From contig CAWCHQ010000003.1 of the NCBI GenBank assembly GCA_963795415.1, positions 1,488,001 to 1,552,000 on the forward strand: DNA of 64,000 bases, in the 5' to 3' direction. This DNA is from CAVSUZ01 sp963795415 (GTDB lineage: Bacteria; Pseudomonadota; Alphaproteobacteria; Acetobacterales; Acetobacteraceae). Position 1 is the first letter of the stretch, and every line of letters starts with the position of its first letter. Shown here one piece after another: positions 16,945-25,492 of the stretch. The position numbers and the translations under genes are program-made. The notes below the pieces were generated by a model. It had not been told where the DNA came from. It saw nothing but the letters and a program-made list of their open reading frames with translations, and did no database searches.

Positions 16945-18192
16945 ATGCAGGCCCCCGCCTCTCGTACCGGCCGGATGACGGCGCTTCGCCGTTCAGCGGC
17001 TTTCGTCCAGGCGGCGGCACCCGCCACCATCGCCACACTGCCACGCCGCCAGGCCCTGGCGTTCCTCAGCCTGTTCTTTATCCCCGCAATGGCGCAGGCA
17101 ATCCTGTTGACGGTCGTTCCATTGGAGGCGCTGAGTCTGCTCGGGAGCGCACAATCGGTCACTCTCGTCTATGTCGGAGCAGGGCTGATCGCTGTCGTGG
17201 GGCGGTTCAGCATTCCATTGTTGATACAGCTCATCCGGCGTCGTTTCGTGCTCACCCTCGGCACCGCGGCTCTCGCCTGCAGCAGCCTGTTGATGGCGAC
17301 GAACCGTTTGCCGGCACTGGCCGTCGGCCTGGCGCTGAGCACCTTCGCGTTCGCCTGCATCGAGATTACCAGCCAGCTCTATCTGCTCGATCATGTTCCC
17401 CGCAATGCGCTGCGGCATTTCGAGCCGCTGCGGATTTTTGCCAGCGCCGGACCCTGGACGCTCGGGCCGTGGCTGGGCGTCTATTTGCAGCGCAACGTGG
17501 GCTTTGCCGCGCCATTCGCGATCTCGGGCGGAGCCGCGCTTGCTCTGCTCACTCTGTTCTGGTCGCTGCGGCTGGGCGAGAACGCCCTTCTGGCGGCAAT
17601 GCGGCGTCCGCCGCCAAGCCCGGTACGCTATCTACGGCGCTTCTTTGCCCAGCCGCGCTTGCGTCTGGCCTGGGCACTGACCGCTGCGCGTTCCTCCTGG
17701 TGGAACATGTTCTTCATTTATGCCCCCATCTTTATCGTCACATCCGGTCTGAGCGAGGAAACCGGAGGAGCGGTGGTGTCGATCGGAACCGGATGGATCT
17801 GGATGGTTCCGCTATGGGGCTGGGCCGGGCGGCGATATGGCCTGCGCCGGATCTTGCAGTGGGGATATGCATCCGGCGGCGTGCTAAGTATCGCCGCCGC
17901 GACGGCGGCGGGCGTGCCCTGGCTGGGGGCGGTTCTGCTGGTTTTGGCGGCCTTCGGTGTCGAGACGCTCGACGGCGCCGGGAACCTGCTCTTCCTGCGC
18001 GCGGTGCACCCTTATGAGCGGGCGGAGATGACGACGGTGTTCGCCAGTTTCCGGGATGTGGCGCAGCTTGGGCCGCCTCTGGTCGGCTCCGTGGTCCTGT
18101 CGGTCCTCACACTCCCATGGGTGTTCGTCGCCGGCGGCGTGATGATGCTGACCTCATCCGCGCTCTCGACCTATGTGCCGCGCCGGTTGTGA
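16945..18192 (+). CDS. MFS transporter
   Basis: An inner-membrane transporter of about 415 residues with roughly 12 hydrophobic segments in two halves, consistent with the major facilitator fold. The first helix is in LAFLSLFFIPAMAQAILLTVVPLEAL. A basic loop between helices 2 and 3 (LIQLIRRRF) matches the MFS A-like motif position. The central loop (RRPPPSPVRYLRRFFAQPR) is short. The start ATG 16945 is chosen, since the upstream frame is antisense to the binding-protein gene; ATG 16975 is an alternative. The gene is divergent from the binding-protein gene with about 100 bp between starts. Substrate unknown. Confidence 0.8.
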   Translation: MQAPASRTGRMTALRRSAAFVQAAAPATIATLPRRQALAFLSLFFIPAMAQAILLTVVPLEALSLLGSAQSVTLVYVGAGLIAVVGRFSIPLLIQLIRRRFVLTLGTAALACSSLLMATNRLPALAVGLALSTFAFACIEITSQLYLLDHVPRNALRHFEPLRIFASAGPWTLGPWLGVYLQRNVGFAAPFAISGGAALALLTLFWSLRLGENALLAAMRRPPPSPVRYLRRFFAQPRLRLAWALTAARSSWWNMFFIYAPIFIVTSGLSEETGGAVVSIGTGWIWMVPLWGWAGRRYGLRRILQWGYASGGVLSIAAATAAGVPWLGAVLLVLAAFGVETLDGAGNLLFLRAVHPYERAEMTTVFASFRDVAQLGPPLVGSVVLSVLTLPWVFVAGGVMMLTSSALSTYVPRRL

Positions 18193-18375
18193 TGAGATAG
18201 ACCGGCGTCAGCAATCGCCGCCGCCCAGTGGTGTTTTTATGCAACAGTGTCGGGCCGGCATTCATCAGCTCATGCTTTTTTTCCTGTCCGGAGAAAAGAT
18301 CTTTACCTTTCAGTAATACATAACGCGCATACTCTGGTAATCGGGCGGGCCGCCGCCGTGGTTCCGGAGACTGCA

Positions 18376-18453
18376 ATGCTTGTTTTTGCTGGCGCTTTGG
18401 TTCTGTTCCTGAGCCTGCTTGCGCTGCTGCCGTCGAAATCCAAGCGGGGGTAG
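18376..18453 (+). CDS. Possible single-span membrane micropeptide
   Basis: A 25-residue open frame, MLVFAGALVLFLSLLALLP plus a basic tail SKSKRG, preceded by GGAGA five bases before the ATG. The composition is that of a tail-anchored small membrane peptide. It stands alone in a 530 bp gap between the MFS gene and the next lipoprotein. There is no homology I recognise, so the call rests only on RBS and composition. The rest of 18193-18720 shows nothing I can name. Confidence 0.3.
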   Translation: MLVFAGALVLFLSLLALLPSKSKRG

Positions 18454-18724
18454 AGCCAGTCCTGGCGCCGGCTGGACCGTCCACGCGCAGCATCGTCGTT
18501 TTCGAGCAACTCGACTGGCCCCCAGTGCGCGCCACCACGTGGCGAAGCAATCTGACCCGCCAAAGCCTGTTCCGCGAGAGATCGTCGCGGGCGGCGGCTC
18601 CGCCCCAGGCTGCTGTTATGCAGTCGTTTACCGTCCGGTAGGTTCTGTTCCGACATTATTCTATTTCAGGCCCCGTTCCTTGCAGCGGGGCCGCGAAATC
18701 GTCGTCCTGAATCGGAGGAATGCC

Positions 18725-19165
18725 GTGCGAACCATCGTTGTGACCCTTTGCCTTATGGCGACCGGATGCGCCTCAATCACCGCTGGAACAACCGAAAGCG
18801 TTGCGGTTTCCACCGTGCCGGCTGCGGCAGCGAAATGCGACCTGGTAAACGAGAAGGGGCATTGGTCAGTGAACCCGACGCCTGGCAGCACAACCGTAAC
18901 CAAGGCGTATGGCGATCTGACCGTGACATGCAGCGACCCGCAAGGCGATCAGGGAACAGCGACCTTGCAGTCTCACACCGCCGGCGCTGCGTTCGGCAAT
19001 ATATTGCTCGGCGGCATCATCGGTGCGGCCGTCGATATGAGCTCCGGCACGGCTTACCTTTATCCATCAACGGCCACGGTTGCACTTACTCCGGCGCCCG
19101 CCCATACGGTCGCGGCTCCCGCTGCACCGCCTGATTCGGCCAAGGTCGGCAAGCCGACAAGCTAG
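18725..19165 (+). CDS. Small lipoprotein, hypothetical
   Basis: A 146-residue predicted lipoprotein. The GTG start at 18725 is fixed by GGAGGAA ending four bases upstream. The signal peptide is short (VRTIVVTLCLMATGC) with lipobox MATGC. The mature part has GTTESVAVSTVPAAAAKCDLVN and GSTTVTKAYGDLTVTC, giving two further Cys that may pair. A small glycine-rich hydrophobic stretch follows (GNILLGGIIGAAVDMSSG), and the C-terminus is Pro/Ala-rich. This domain recurs in proteobacterial envelope lipoproteins of unknown role. Nothing nearby indicates function. Confidence 0.7.
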   Translation: MRTIVVTLCLMATGCASITAGTTESVAVSTVPAAAAKCDLVNEKGHWSVNPTPGSTTVTKAYGDLTVTCSDPQGDQGTATLQSHTAGAAFGNILLGGIIGAAVDMSSGTAYLYPSTATVALTPAPAHTVAAPAAPPDSAKVGKPTS

Positions 19166-19378
19166 GCGCTGCCAGCGGTCGAGTCCGCTCCAGGGGGGAA
19201 TTGGCCAGGGGATGTGAACTCGGCCGAGTGTGCGAAGAAAGAAGCGCCCGTGGCTTAAGATAGCCTACGAGAAACGATCGAAGGGCAAACCGAGTTTATA
19301 AAGAGATGAGTCGCCGTGTATGACGATCCAGCGGCGCTGCGAACCCTGGCGCTGGTGCGCGGCGAGGTGCGCCGTGGA

Positions 19379-19680
19379 CTATCCTGGTTTTCCTCGTCGA
19401 TCACGAGGGATCAGGCTTCTTTGCCATAGCTCTTTCTCTCTTTGTTGCCGGTATGGCGGAAACTGATGTTCTACATCGTCTAGCCGCGCATCGCGGACAC
19501 GACAACGTAGGGCTTGCTGTCGGTCCTTCGACCAGCGCCTGAAACCTGTCCTCGCCGTAGTCCTTACGGTGGTCCTGACGGATCGCGGCAGTCGTCCAGT
19601 CGAGCAGGGCCACATCACCAAACGACAGGCCGCACCTGCGCCAGCCCTGCACCTCGCCAACGCGGCGTATCGACTTTTCG
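19379..19680 (-). pseudogene. BrnT-like toxin remnant, followed by a trace of BrnA
   Basis: On the minus strand the piece GLSFGDVALLDW with DHRKDYGEDRFQALVEG matches the BrnT toxin core. One frame over, DSKPYVVVSAMRG is followed by two stops and then NISFR, HTGNKERKSYGKEA, matching the BrnT C-terminus. Immediately after comes VIDEEN, a typical BrnA antitoxin start, but the rest of BrnA is not recognisable. The module is broken by at least one frameshift and two stop codons. The remaining sequence in 19166-19700 shows no gene I can support. Confidence 0.55.
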
Positions 19681-19723
19681 CAAACCAGGATATTAACAGG
19701 TCAGCATAGCTGACACTTCTCGG

Positions 19724-20622
19724 GTGGCTCTCGCGCTACAGGGCGGCGGGGCGCATGGCGCCTTCGCCTGGGGCGTGCTCGACCGCTTGCTGGAAGAGGG
19801 CCTGTGCCCGCTTGCCATCTCCGGCGTCTCCTCCGGCGCCATCCTCGGCACCCTACTGGCGCAGGGCTGGGTTCAGGGCGGACCACAGGGCGCCCGCTGC
19901 GAGATGCGGCTGATGTGGGACCGCATCACCGAAGCGCATCATTTGCTGGCCTGGCTCTGGGGCTGGCTCTGGGGCTGGGACATCACCCGGTCCGCCATGT
20001 GGTGGGGTCTCGACATGGCTGCGCGCGTCTTCGGCCCCGCCCAGATCAATCCCTCGGCCGCGCACCCGTGCGCAACCTGCTGGAGGGCTTGCTCGATCGC
20101 GACCGTCTCGCCCATCCGTCGGCGCCTCGGCTGACCGTCGCCGCGACCGACATCGAGTCCGGCGAAGCCGTCCTCTTTGGCAACGAGCAGATCGACGTCG
20201 ATGTCCTGCTCGCATCCTGCTGCCTGCCTTTGGTTTTTGCGCCGGTCACCATCCGGGGTCGCGCCTACTGGGACGGCGGCTGCGCCGGCAATCCTCCGCT
20301 CGCGCCGCTGATGATCCCCCGGGCCCCCGACCAACTCGTGCTGATCCATGCCCAGCCGCGCCGCCGGCCGGGCGTGCCGTCCACCCCCGCCGAGATCAGC
20401 AGCCGGCTGCACGAAATCGCCTGCCACGCCGTACTTTCGGCCGAGTTGGCCGGCCTTCCGCCGTGTCTTCCTGTGACCGTGTTCGACGCCGACCCCGCGT
20501 TGCACAATCTGCCCGTAGGATCGAAGCTCAACGGTGACCGTCAGTTCGTCGCGCAGTTGTTCAATGCGGGAAGGGAAGCTGCGTCCCGCCCAATTGCGTC
20601 AAAGCCGTCGCGGGCCGCATAA
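19724..20622 (+). pseudogene. Patatin-like phospholipase, one frameshift
   Basis: A patatin-fold serine hydrolase of about 300 residues that would cleave acyl esters of lipids. The start of the fold is visible: oxyanion motif ALQGGGAHGAFAWG and nucleophile GVSSG (catalytic Ser near residue 38). After QINP the frame changes near 20050. CCCTCGGCCGC apparently lacks one C, and the corrected reading is NPLGRAPVRNLLEGLLD. The second part holds the catalytic Asp in YWDGGCAGNPPLAPL. The start at GTG 19724 is the first possible after an upstream stop at 19694. With one base restored the enzyme would be complete. Confidence 0.82.
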
Positions 20623-20652
20623 AATCATCGGTCCTCACAGGAGGTGAATGGA

Positions 20653-20853
20653 ATGGACGACGACATACCGCTTGGCGAGCTATTCTTCGTCTTCATTGCC
20701 GGGGCCATCGCAATCGGCGGTCTCGTCATGATCAGCTTCGCCGGCGGATGGTACTGGCCGGGAATCGCCGTGTTCCTGATAGCCGCGTTTGCCGGACTGT
20801 ATTCCATCAAGCGCTATTACGACCGCTGGGAAACGATGCGGCGTCAACGCTGA
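20653..20853 (+). CDS. Small two-helix membrane protein, hypothetical
   Basis: A 66-residue protein, MDDDIPLGELFFVFIAGAIAIGG, then GWYWPGIAVFLIAAFAGLY and a basic tail KRYYDRWETMRRQR. It has two membrane spans and a positive cytoplasmic end. ATG 20653 is preferred to GTG 20644 because AGGAGG lies at 20638-20644 with correct spacing to 20653. The methyltransferase gene starts one base after its stop, so they form a transcription unit. Function unknown. Confidence 0.6.
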   Translation: MDDDIPLGELFFVFIAGAIAIGGLVMISFAGGWYWPGIAVFLIAAFAGLYSIKRYYDRWETMRRQR

Positions 20854-20854
20854 C

Positions 20855-21628
20855 ATGCCGTCCGCCAGTTGGGACCCTGAGCAGTATCTTCGCTTCGGCG
20901 ACGAACGTCTGCGCCCGGCCTTTGATCTGCTTGCCCATGTCGCGACGGAGGATCCTGCTTTCGTTGTGGACCTTGGCTGCGGCGCCGGAAACGTCACCGC
21001 CATCCTGAAACGGCGCTTTCCTGGCGCCGAGGTGACGGGGGTGGACGGATCCGCACCCATGCTGACCAAGGCGCGCGCCGCTGCGCCTGACTGTCGTTTC
21101 GAGCAGGCGGATATCGCCGCATGGCAGCCGGATCGCCCGCCTGATGTCATCTACTCGAACGCCGCCCTGCATTGGCTGGTCGCGCATGACCTGCTGTTCC
21201 CGCGCCTGATGGGACTGCTCGCCCCCGGCGGCGTGCTCGCGGTGCAGATGCCCGCCATGCACGACGCACCGCTGCGCCGCCTGCAAACCAAGACCGCCGC
21301 AGAGGGTCCGTGGTCACAGACGCTCCGCGGCATCGCCTCCGCCTCGGATATTTTCCCGGCGGAAACCTATTGGGACCTGTTGCGGCCTCACGCCGCCCGG
21401 CTGGATATGTGGGAAACCACCTATTTGCATGCCCTGCAGGGCGAGGATGCCGTCATGCAATGGGCCACCGGCAGCAGCCTTCGGCCGTTTCTGGATGTTC
21501 TGCCGCCGGACATGCGCGAAGCCTTCCGCCAGGCCTACGCCGATGCCGTCCGGCCGCACTATCCGCGCCGCCCCGACGGCACCACCCTGCTCCCGTTCCG
21601 CCGGCGGTTCATGGTGGCACAGCGATAA
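20855..21628 (+). CDS. tam: Trans-aconitate 2-methyltransferase
   Basis: A class I SAM-dependent methyltransferase of 257 residues that methylates trans-aconitate, an inhibitory by-product of the aconitase step. The N-terminus SWDPEQYLRFGDERLRPAFDLLA is diagnostic for Tam. The SAM site is VVDLGCGAGNVT with the acidic loop VTGVDGSAPML and the motif FEQADIAAW. Later SNAALHWL and FRRRFMVAQR also fit. The length is the family norm. It follows the small membrane gene with a one-base gap. Citrate synthase lies 9 kb away with no operon link. Confidence 0.88.
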   Translation: MPSASWDPEQYLRFGDERLRPAFDLLAHVATEDPAFVVDLGCGAGNVTAILKRRFPGAEVTGVDGSAPMLTKARAAAPDCRFEQADIAAWQPDRPPDVIYSNAALHWLVAHDLLFPRLMGLLAPGGVLAVQMPAMHDAPLRRLQTKTAAEGPWSQTLRGIASASDIFPAETYWDLLRPHAARLDMWETTYLHALQGEDAVMQWATGSSLRPFLDVLPPDMREAFRQAYADAVRPHYPRRPDGTTLLPFRRRFMVAQR

Positions 21629-21630
21629 GA

Positions 21631-21903
21631 GTGGGTCGGCAAGAGGACCGCGCACTCCTGGCCTGCGTCTCGGAACGGAACCCCGAGCAGGTCGAGCAAA
21701 TGCGTGTCATTTTGGGCGGTGAGAGACTGCTTCCCACGGCGCAAGCCATCGAGATCGCCCGCTCCCTGCCGAACGGCCATGTGCGGGTTCAGCGTCGGGC
21801 TTTCAATCTGCTCGGGGTTCGCTCACCGGGTAACCAGGCGCACCGCATCCAGAGGCGGGCAAAAGCAGAAAGTCGCGCTCCAAATGGGAGAGAGTCAGTT
21901 TAG
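21631..21903 (+). pseudogene. Transposase N-terminal remnant (possibly IS1634-like)
   Basis: The frame reads ALLACVSERNPEQVEQMRVILGG then AIEIARSLPNGHVRVQRRAFNLLGV. The last block resembles the RSLPHGHVAAVLGTLRRLGL region near the N-terminus of IS1634-type transposases. No start or catalytic part is present. Similarity is short, so the call is weak. It opens a 1.3 kb stretch (21.6-22.9 kb) made mostly of unrelated transposase scraps. Confidence 0.3.
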
Positions 21904-22059
21904 GCCCAGAGGACGCAAATGTGCAGCAGGGCGGCAGCGAAATGCGCCGGGGATCATGGTTCCGCTATCGTTGCCGGACAAACTCCGTCCGGGGCTGTCC
22001 GCCGTCCTACGGATGGAATAGCGAAGCGCATTCCGCCGCGGCGCGTGTAGTCTCCGCGA

Positions 22060-22215
22060 ATGCCAGATTATCGCCGCAATCGAGTTTGGGGCCGGACCTA
22101 TTTCTTTACAGTTACCCTGCTTGATCGCTCCTCGGACCTGCTGGTGACCCAGATCAACGCACTCGCCGGACTGTACGGTTGTCCGTGCGCGCTACGCTCA
22201 TTTCAACCCGGTTAG
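22060..22215 (+). pseudogene. REP-associated tyrosine transposase (RAYT) 5' fragment
   Basis: ATG 22060 begins MPDYRRNRVWGRTYFFTVTL and LLDRSSDLLVTQINAL, the well-conserved N-terminus of RAYT/TnpA-REP proteins (HUH single-strand transposases). After about 44 residues similarity ends and a stop follows at 22213. The His-x-His and Tyr parts are missing. RAYTs mobilise REP-like palindromes, and palindromes occur at 15.0 kb, but a link is inference. Confidence 0.65.
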
Positions 22216-22410
22216 GTTAAACCGTTTGTGCAGCTTTCTGGTTCGGTTGAAGAGCCGTTTTCTCGTTCCGGCCACATTCTCCTCCACCGCGACTGAGGCC
22301 ACCCTTGGACGAGATAACCGCCGGTCAGCCCGCCTCATCGCCCGCGGCCTGCAGAATTTGCGTAGGCCTGTTTGTGAGCCTGAACTTTGCTTCCGTCCGG
22401 GAAAATAGCG

Positions 22411-22557
22411 GGCCATGGAGACGCCGCGCAGGTAGAGGATGGGCAGCAAGGTATCCAGGCTGCGTGCGCGCCGGGCCCAGCGCGGCAGGATCGCCGAGGT
22501 GAAGCGGATGAGCTCGGCTACGTCCTTTCCCGCGCCGCGGTCGCCAGCTTCAAGCAC
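22411..22557 (-). pseudogene. IS256-family transposase fragment
   Basis: The minus strand encodes AGKDVAELIRFTSAILPRWARRARSLD and LLPILYLRGVSM, matching the N-terminal region of Mutator/IS256 transposases (usual form ...WARRTKSLDALLPVLYLRGIS). The fragment is about 45 residues with no catalytic residues. It abuts the IS110 fragment at about 22557, so one insertion or deletion joined them. Confidence 0.6.
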
Positions 22558-22558
22558 G

Positions 22559-22710
22559 GACATGCGTCGGTTCCCAACGGCCGACCATCTGATCTCGTGG
22601 GCCGGGCTATGCCCCCGCAACGACGAGAGCGCCGGCAAGCGACGCTCCACGGGGCTGGGAAAGAAGCGCGGTGCCTCAAGACTACGCTGATGCAATGCGC
22701 CCCCGCTTCC
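22559..22710 (+). pseudogene. IS110/IS116-family transposase fragment
   Basis: The plus strand reads DMRRFPTADHLISWAGLCPRN then DESAGKRRSTG, the start of the Transposase_20 domain of IS110-family recombinases. One frame over, CLKTTLMQCA continues the same protein (usual LKTTLVQCAWAA). It ends there. About 50 residues are preserved with one frameshift. Confidence 0.7.
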
Positions 22711-22844
22711 GAGGGCCCGATGTCGAGGCCGAGTACTTGGCGGCGGCCATCGCCACCACGTTGGTGCGCAGTGCCGTGGCAGCGACAATCACATCACCGG
22801 ACGATGAAGCCCCTTCACGCAAACGGCAAGTCTACGCGTTCGGG

Positions 22845-22877
22845 AAACTCCGCTAGACTAAAAACTCCGCTAGACTA
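22845..22877. repeat. 16-bp tandem direct repeat
   Basis: AAACTCCGCTAGACTA occurs at 22845-22860 and again at 22862-22877. It lies between the transposase graveyard and the receiver gene. It could be a duplicated target or a regulatory repeat; nothing else supports either. Confidence 0.6.
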
Positions 22878-22949
22878 ACAGGTAAGCTTTGAGATCCTGG
22901 CGTCGGCTCATGTTCCGCCACAACTCACGGCAGGAGAAGTGGCCGGCAA

Positions 22950-23324
22950 ATGACAAAACGACCCGGAATTCTCGTTGTCGAGGACCAGGACCTTATCGCA
23001 GGCCTGATTTCCGACGCGCTCAGCAACTCCTATAATGTCCTCCGCGCCCCATCAGTGCCCGAGGCGATCGACCTCCTCCTCTCGGGCGACATCGCGTTGG
23101 TCCTGCTCGACTGCATCCTTCCAGGTGGCACCATGTGGCAGGTCGTCCTGGAGTCAGACCGTTTGAAGATCCCCGTCGTCCTCATGACCGGAGATCCGTC
23201 CCAAATGCGCCAAATCTCCGGAGGGCCCCGGCCCTATATCCTTAAGCCTTTCTCGATCGCCAACCTTCTCGACGTCATCGATGAGGCAATTGGTGCCGCC
23301 CAGCTAGCCAAGCAGAGCGACTGA
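22950..23324 (+). CDS. Stand-alone response-regulator receiver protein
   Basis: A 124-residue CheY-like receiver without an output domain. The acidic pair is in LVVEDQDLIAG, the phosphoacceptor Asp in VLLDCILPGG (about residue 56), the conserved Thr/Ser position in VVLMTGDPSQ and the Lys in RPYILKPFSIANLL. No histidine kinase is nearby, so its partner is unlinked. It probably transfers phosphate or binds a target protein. ATG 22950 follows GGAGAAG at suitable distance. Confidence 0.85.
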   Translation: MTKRPGILVVEDQDLIAGLISDALSNSYNVLRAPSVPEAIDLLLSGDIALVLLDCILPGGTMWQVVLESDRLKIPVVLMTGDPSQMRQISGGPRPYILKPFSIANLLDVIDEAIGAAQLAKQSD

Positions 23325-23365
23325 TCGTCTGTCGTCACTGCGTGGCCCAGCAACCTGTCATTGTG

Positions 23366-23410
23366 GTCCGTACGAAATTGTCATTGCGAGGCCCCATCGG
23401 GGCCGAAGCA
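23366..23410. repeat. GTCATTGCGAGG-type dispersed repeat
   Basis: ATTGTCATTGCGAGGCCCC followed by a small stem GGCCCC-ATC-GGGGCC and GAAGCAA occupies the gap between the receiver and rlmE genes. A related stretch, CATTGTCATTACGAGGAACC with CGGAGCAATCTC, lies at about 15156-15207. The common part (TTGTCATTRCGAGG ... GCAA) is like a dispersed palindromic family seen in many bacterial genomes. Confidence 0.5.
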
Positions 23411-23455
23411 AGCCCAGGCGGCCAAAGAAGCGAGCAAGCCAACAAAACCCCTCTC

Positions 23456-24130
23456 TCACCCCTGAAAATCCAGTGCCACAACGTACAGCTCGCTTGACTC
23501 CTTGCGACTTGACGGCGGCTTCACATGTCGCACCGTTACGAACGATTGCTTCATCCGCGTCAACATCTCCCGCTCCGAGCCGCCCTGGAACACTTTCGCC
23601 ACGAACGCTCCGCCGGGGGCCAGCGTATCCGTCGCAAAATCTAGCGCAAACTCGGCCAGGGCCATGATGCGCAGATGATCCGTTGCCGCATGACCTGTCG
23701 TGTTCGGAGCCATATCGGACAGCACCAGGTCGGCCTTGCCGCCCAGCGCGCCTGACAGTCGCACCGGCATCGCGGGATCAGCGAAATCTCCCTGGATCAG
23801 CACCGCCCCCACGATTGGATCGACCGCCAGCAGATCAACCCCGACGACCGTCGCCGCCCCTCGCTCCAACGCCACCTGCACCCACCCGCCTGGCGCCGCC
23901 CCCAGATCGATCACACGCGCTCCTTTGCGAAGCACGTGAAACCGGTCGTCCATCTCCAGCAACTTGAACGCCGCCCGGGAGCGCCAGCCCTGCAAACGCG
24001 CAGCCCGCACATAAGGATCATTCAACTGACGCGCCAGCCACCGCTGCGAGGCGCCGCTGCGTCCTCCCGCGCTCCGCACCGGCACGCTCAGCCCCCGCGG
24101 CGCACCGGGCCCTTTCGGGCGTGATGTCAT
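23456..24130 (-). CDS. rlmE: 23S rRNA (uridine-2'-O-)-methyltransferase RlmE/FtsJ
   Basis: A 224-residue SAM-dependent methyltransferase that 2'-O-methylates U2552 in the A-loop of 23S rRNA. Motifs: SRAAFKLLEMDD with the first catalytic Lys, SAM site VIDLGAAPGGWVQVA, catalytic Asp in LVLSDMAPNTTGH, Lys in FVAKVFQGG and Glu in SRKESSELY, completing the K-D-K-E tetrad. The start ATG 24130 lies one base past the stop of the upstream ppx/gppA gene, so the two form an operon. The order gppA-rlmE is common in Rhodospirillales and relatives. Confidence 0.92.
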   Translation of the reverse strand: MTSRPKGPGAPRGLSVPVRSAGGRSGASQRWLARQLNDPYVRAARLQGWRSRAAFKLLEMDDRFHVLRKGARVIDLGAAPGGWVQVALERGAATVVGVDLLAVDPIVGAVLIQGDFADPAMPVRLSGALGGKADLVLSDMAPNTTGHAATDHLRIMALAEFALDFATDTLAPGGAFVAKVFQGGSEREMLTRMKQSFVTVRHVKPPSSRKESSELYVVALDFQG

Positions 24131-24131
24131 T

Positions 24132-25181
24132 TCATCCGTAACGATTGCGCATACCGGAGCGTCCGCGACGCGTCCGGTCGGCACGCATCATCCGGATCAG
24201 CATTCCCTCCCGCAGACCCCGGTCGGCCACAACCACCTTGGCCGCCGGCCACATCTCCGTGATCGCCGCAAAAATCGCGCAGCCCGGCAACACGAAGTCC
24301 ACCCGCTCCGGTCCGACGCACGGGTGCTGTTCCAGTCCCTCTCTGCCCATTGCACGAAGCCGGTCAAGCGCCAGCCACGCCGCCGAATTGCTCAAGGTTA
24401 TCCCATCAACCAGCAACCGCTGATACCGCGGCAGATCCAGGGCCACCCCGGCGAGCGTCGTGACTGTTCCGCTCGTCCCCAGCAACAAAACGCGTCCGCT
24501 CTGGATTTCATGCGCGATGCAATGCACCCGCTCGAACGCAGCCAGCCGGTCCGTCACCGCTGCGACCATCGCCTCAAACCCGTCGGTTGTGAAGCGCTCC
24601 GCCTCATATTCCTCCGCTAGCGTCACAACCCCGATCGGCAGCGACGCGTAGCCCACCAGCACCGGACCGTGGCAAGGATCGATGCGCACCCACGCCAGCT
24701 CCGTTGATCCGCCGCCGATATCGAACAACAGCGCGCGGTCAGCATTCCCCGCCAATAGCGGCCGACAGCTTTCCAGCGCCAGTTCTGCCTCCTCCCGCGT
24801 CGAGATGACATCGAACGCAAGCCCGGTCGCCGCCTTCACCCGGGCCAGAAATTCCAGTCCGTTCGCGGCGCGCCGGCACGCTTCCGTGGCGATTGCCCGC
24901 TTTGCGCGGATCGGCCGCCTTGCCAGCCGTGAGGCGCAAGCCTCCAGCGCCGATAGCGCCCGGTCCATTGCCGAGAGGCTGAGCTGGCCCGTGCTCTGCA
25001 GCCCCTCCCCGAGCCGGACGATCCGGCTGAAGCTCTCCAGCACCCGAAACCCCTGCCCGGCCGGTGTCCCGACCAGCATGCGGCAGTTGTTCGTACCCAA
25101 ATCCAGCGCAGCAAACGCCGCTGGGTAAGGCCGCGTCACAACCGCGGGCGCGACCGGCGGTGTGGTCTCCCCGAGCAACAT
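24132..25181 (-). CDS. Ppx/GppA exopolyphosphatase family protein
   Basis: A 349-residue sugar-kinase/Hsp70-fold phosphatase that cleaves polyphosphate or pppGpp. The first phosphate-binding motif is AALDLGTNNCRMLVG (near residue 20), the second LLFDIGGGSTELAWV (about 150), and the C-terminal hinge VLLLGTSGTVTTLAG. Conserved SFSRIVRLGEGL is also present. The length is that of the short alphaproteobacterial form without the HD domain. The start at 25181 (MLLGETTPP) is preferred since upstream residues lack family similarity. It is followed directly by rlmE. Confidence 0.9.
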   Translation of the reverse strand: MLLGETTPPVAPAVVTRPYPAAFAALDLGTNNCRMLVGTPAGQGFRVLESFSRIVRLGEGLQSTGQLSLSAMDRALSALEACASRLARRPIRAKRAIATEACRRAANGLEFLARVKAATGLAFDVISTREEAELALESCRPLLAGNADRALLFDIGGGSTELAWVRIDPCHGPVLVGYASLPIGVVTLAEEYEAERFTTDGFEAMVAAVTDRLAAFERVHCIAHEIQSGRVLLLGTSGTVTTLAGVALDLPRYQRLLVDGITLSNSAAWLALDRLRAMGREGLEQHPCVGPERVDFVLPGCAIFAAITEMWPAAKVVVADRGLREGMLIRMMRADRTRRGRSGMRNRYG

Positions 25182-25319
25182 GCGATCATCTTCGGCAACT
25201 GGCCCACCGCTTGCAAGCCTGCTCTGTCGGGGCCACCGATCTTCCCTGTCGGGCGCGCCCGCTGATGAGCCGCAAACCGAGGAGCCTGAGATGCCGGATT
25301 TTGCGGCTTGCGTCAGTCG

Positions 25320-25457
25320 ATGTGGACGAAGCTGGGGCGGGATTTCAGCGGGAAGGAGCGGACCCCGGGGGTGCTGGCGGATATCGCCCGGATTGAAGCC
25401 CCGGGATATGGGGCGCGGGAGCGGGTCTGGTGTCTTGCGGAATATGAGAACCCGTAA
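25320..25457 (+). CDS. Possible small protein upstream of gnd
   Basis: A 45-codon frame begins MWTKLGRDFSGKERTPGVLA and continues DIARIEAPGYGARERVWCLA, ending EYENP. The composition is balanced and protein-like, unlike the antisense frames around it. It sits 35 bp before gnd. No clear ribosome site was seen, and I do not recognise a family. A TTG at 25308 could be an earlier start. Confidence 0.3.
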   Translation: MWTKLGRDFSGKERTPGVLADIARIEAPGYGARERVWCLAEYENP

Positions 25458-25492
25458 CATCCTCTGAGCGAGGACTTTCAGGAGACGGCGAT

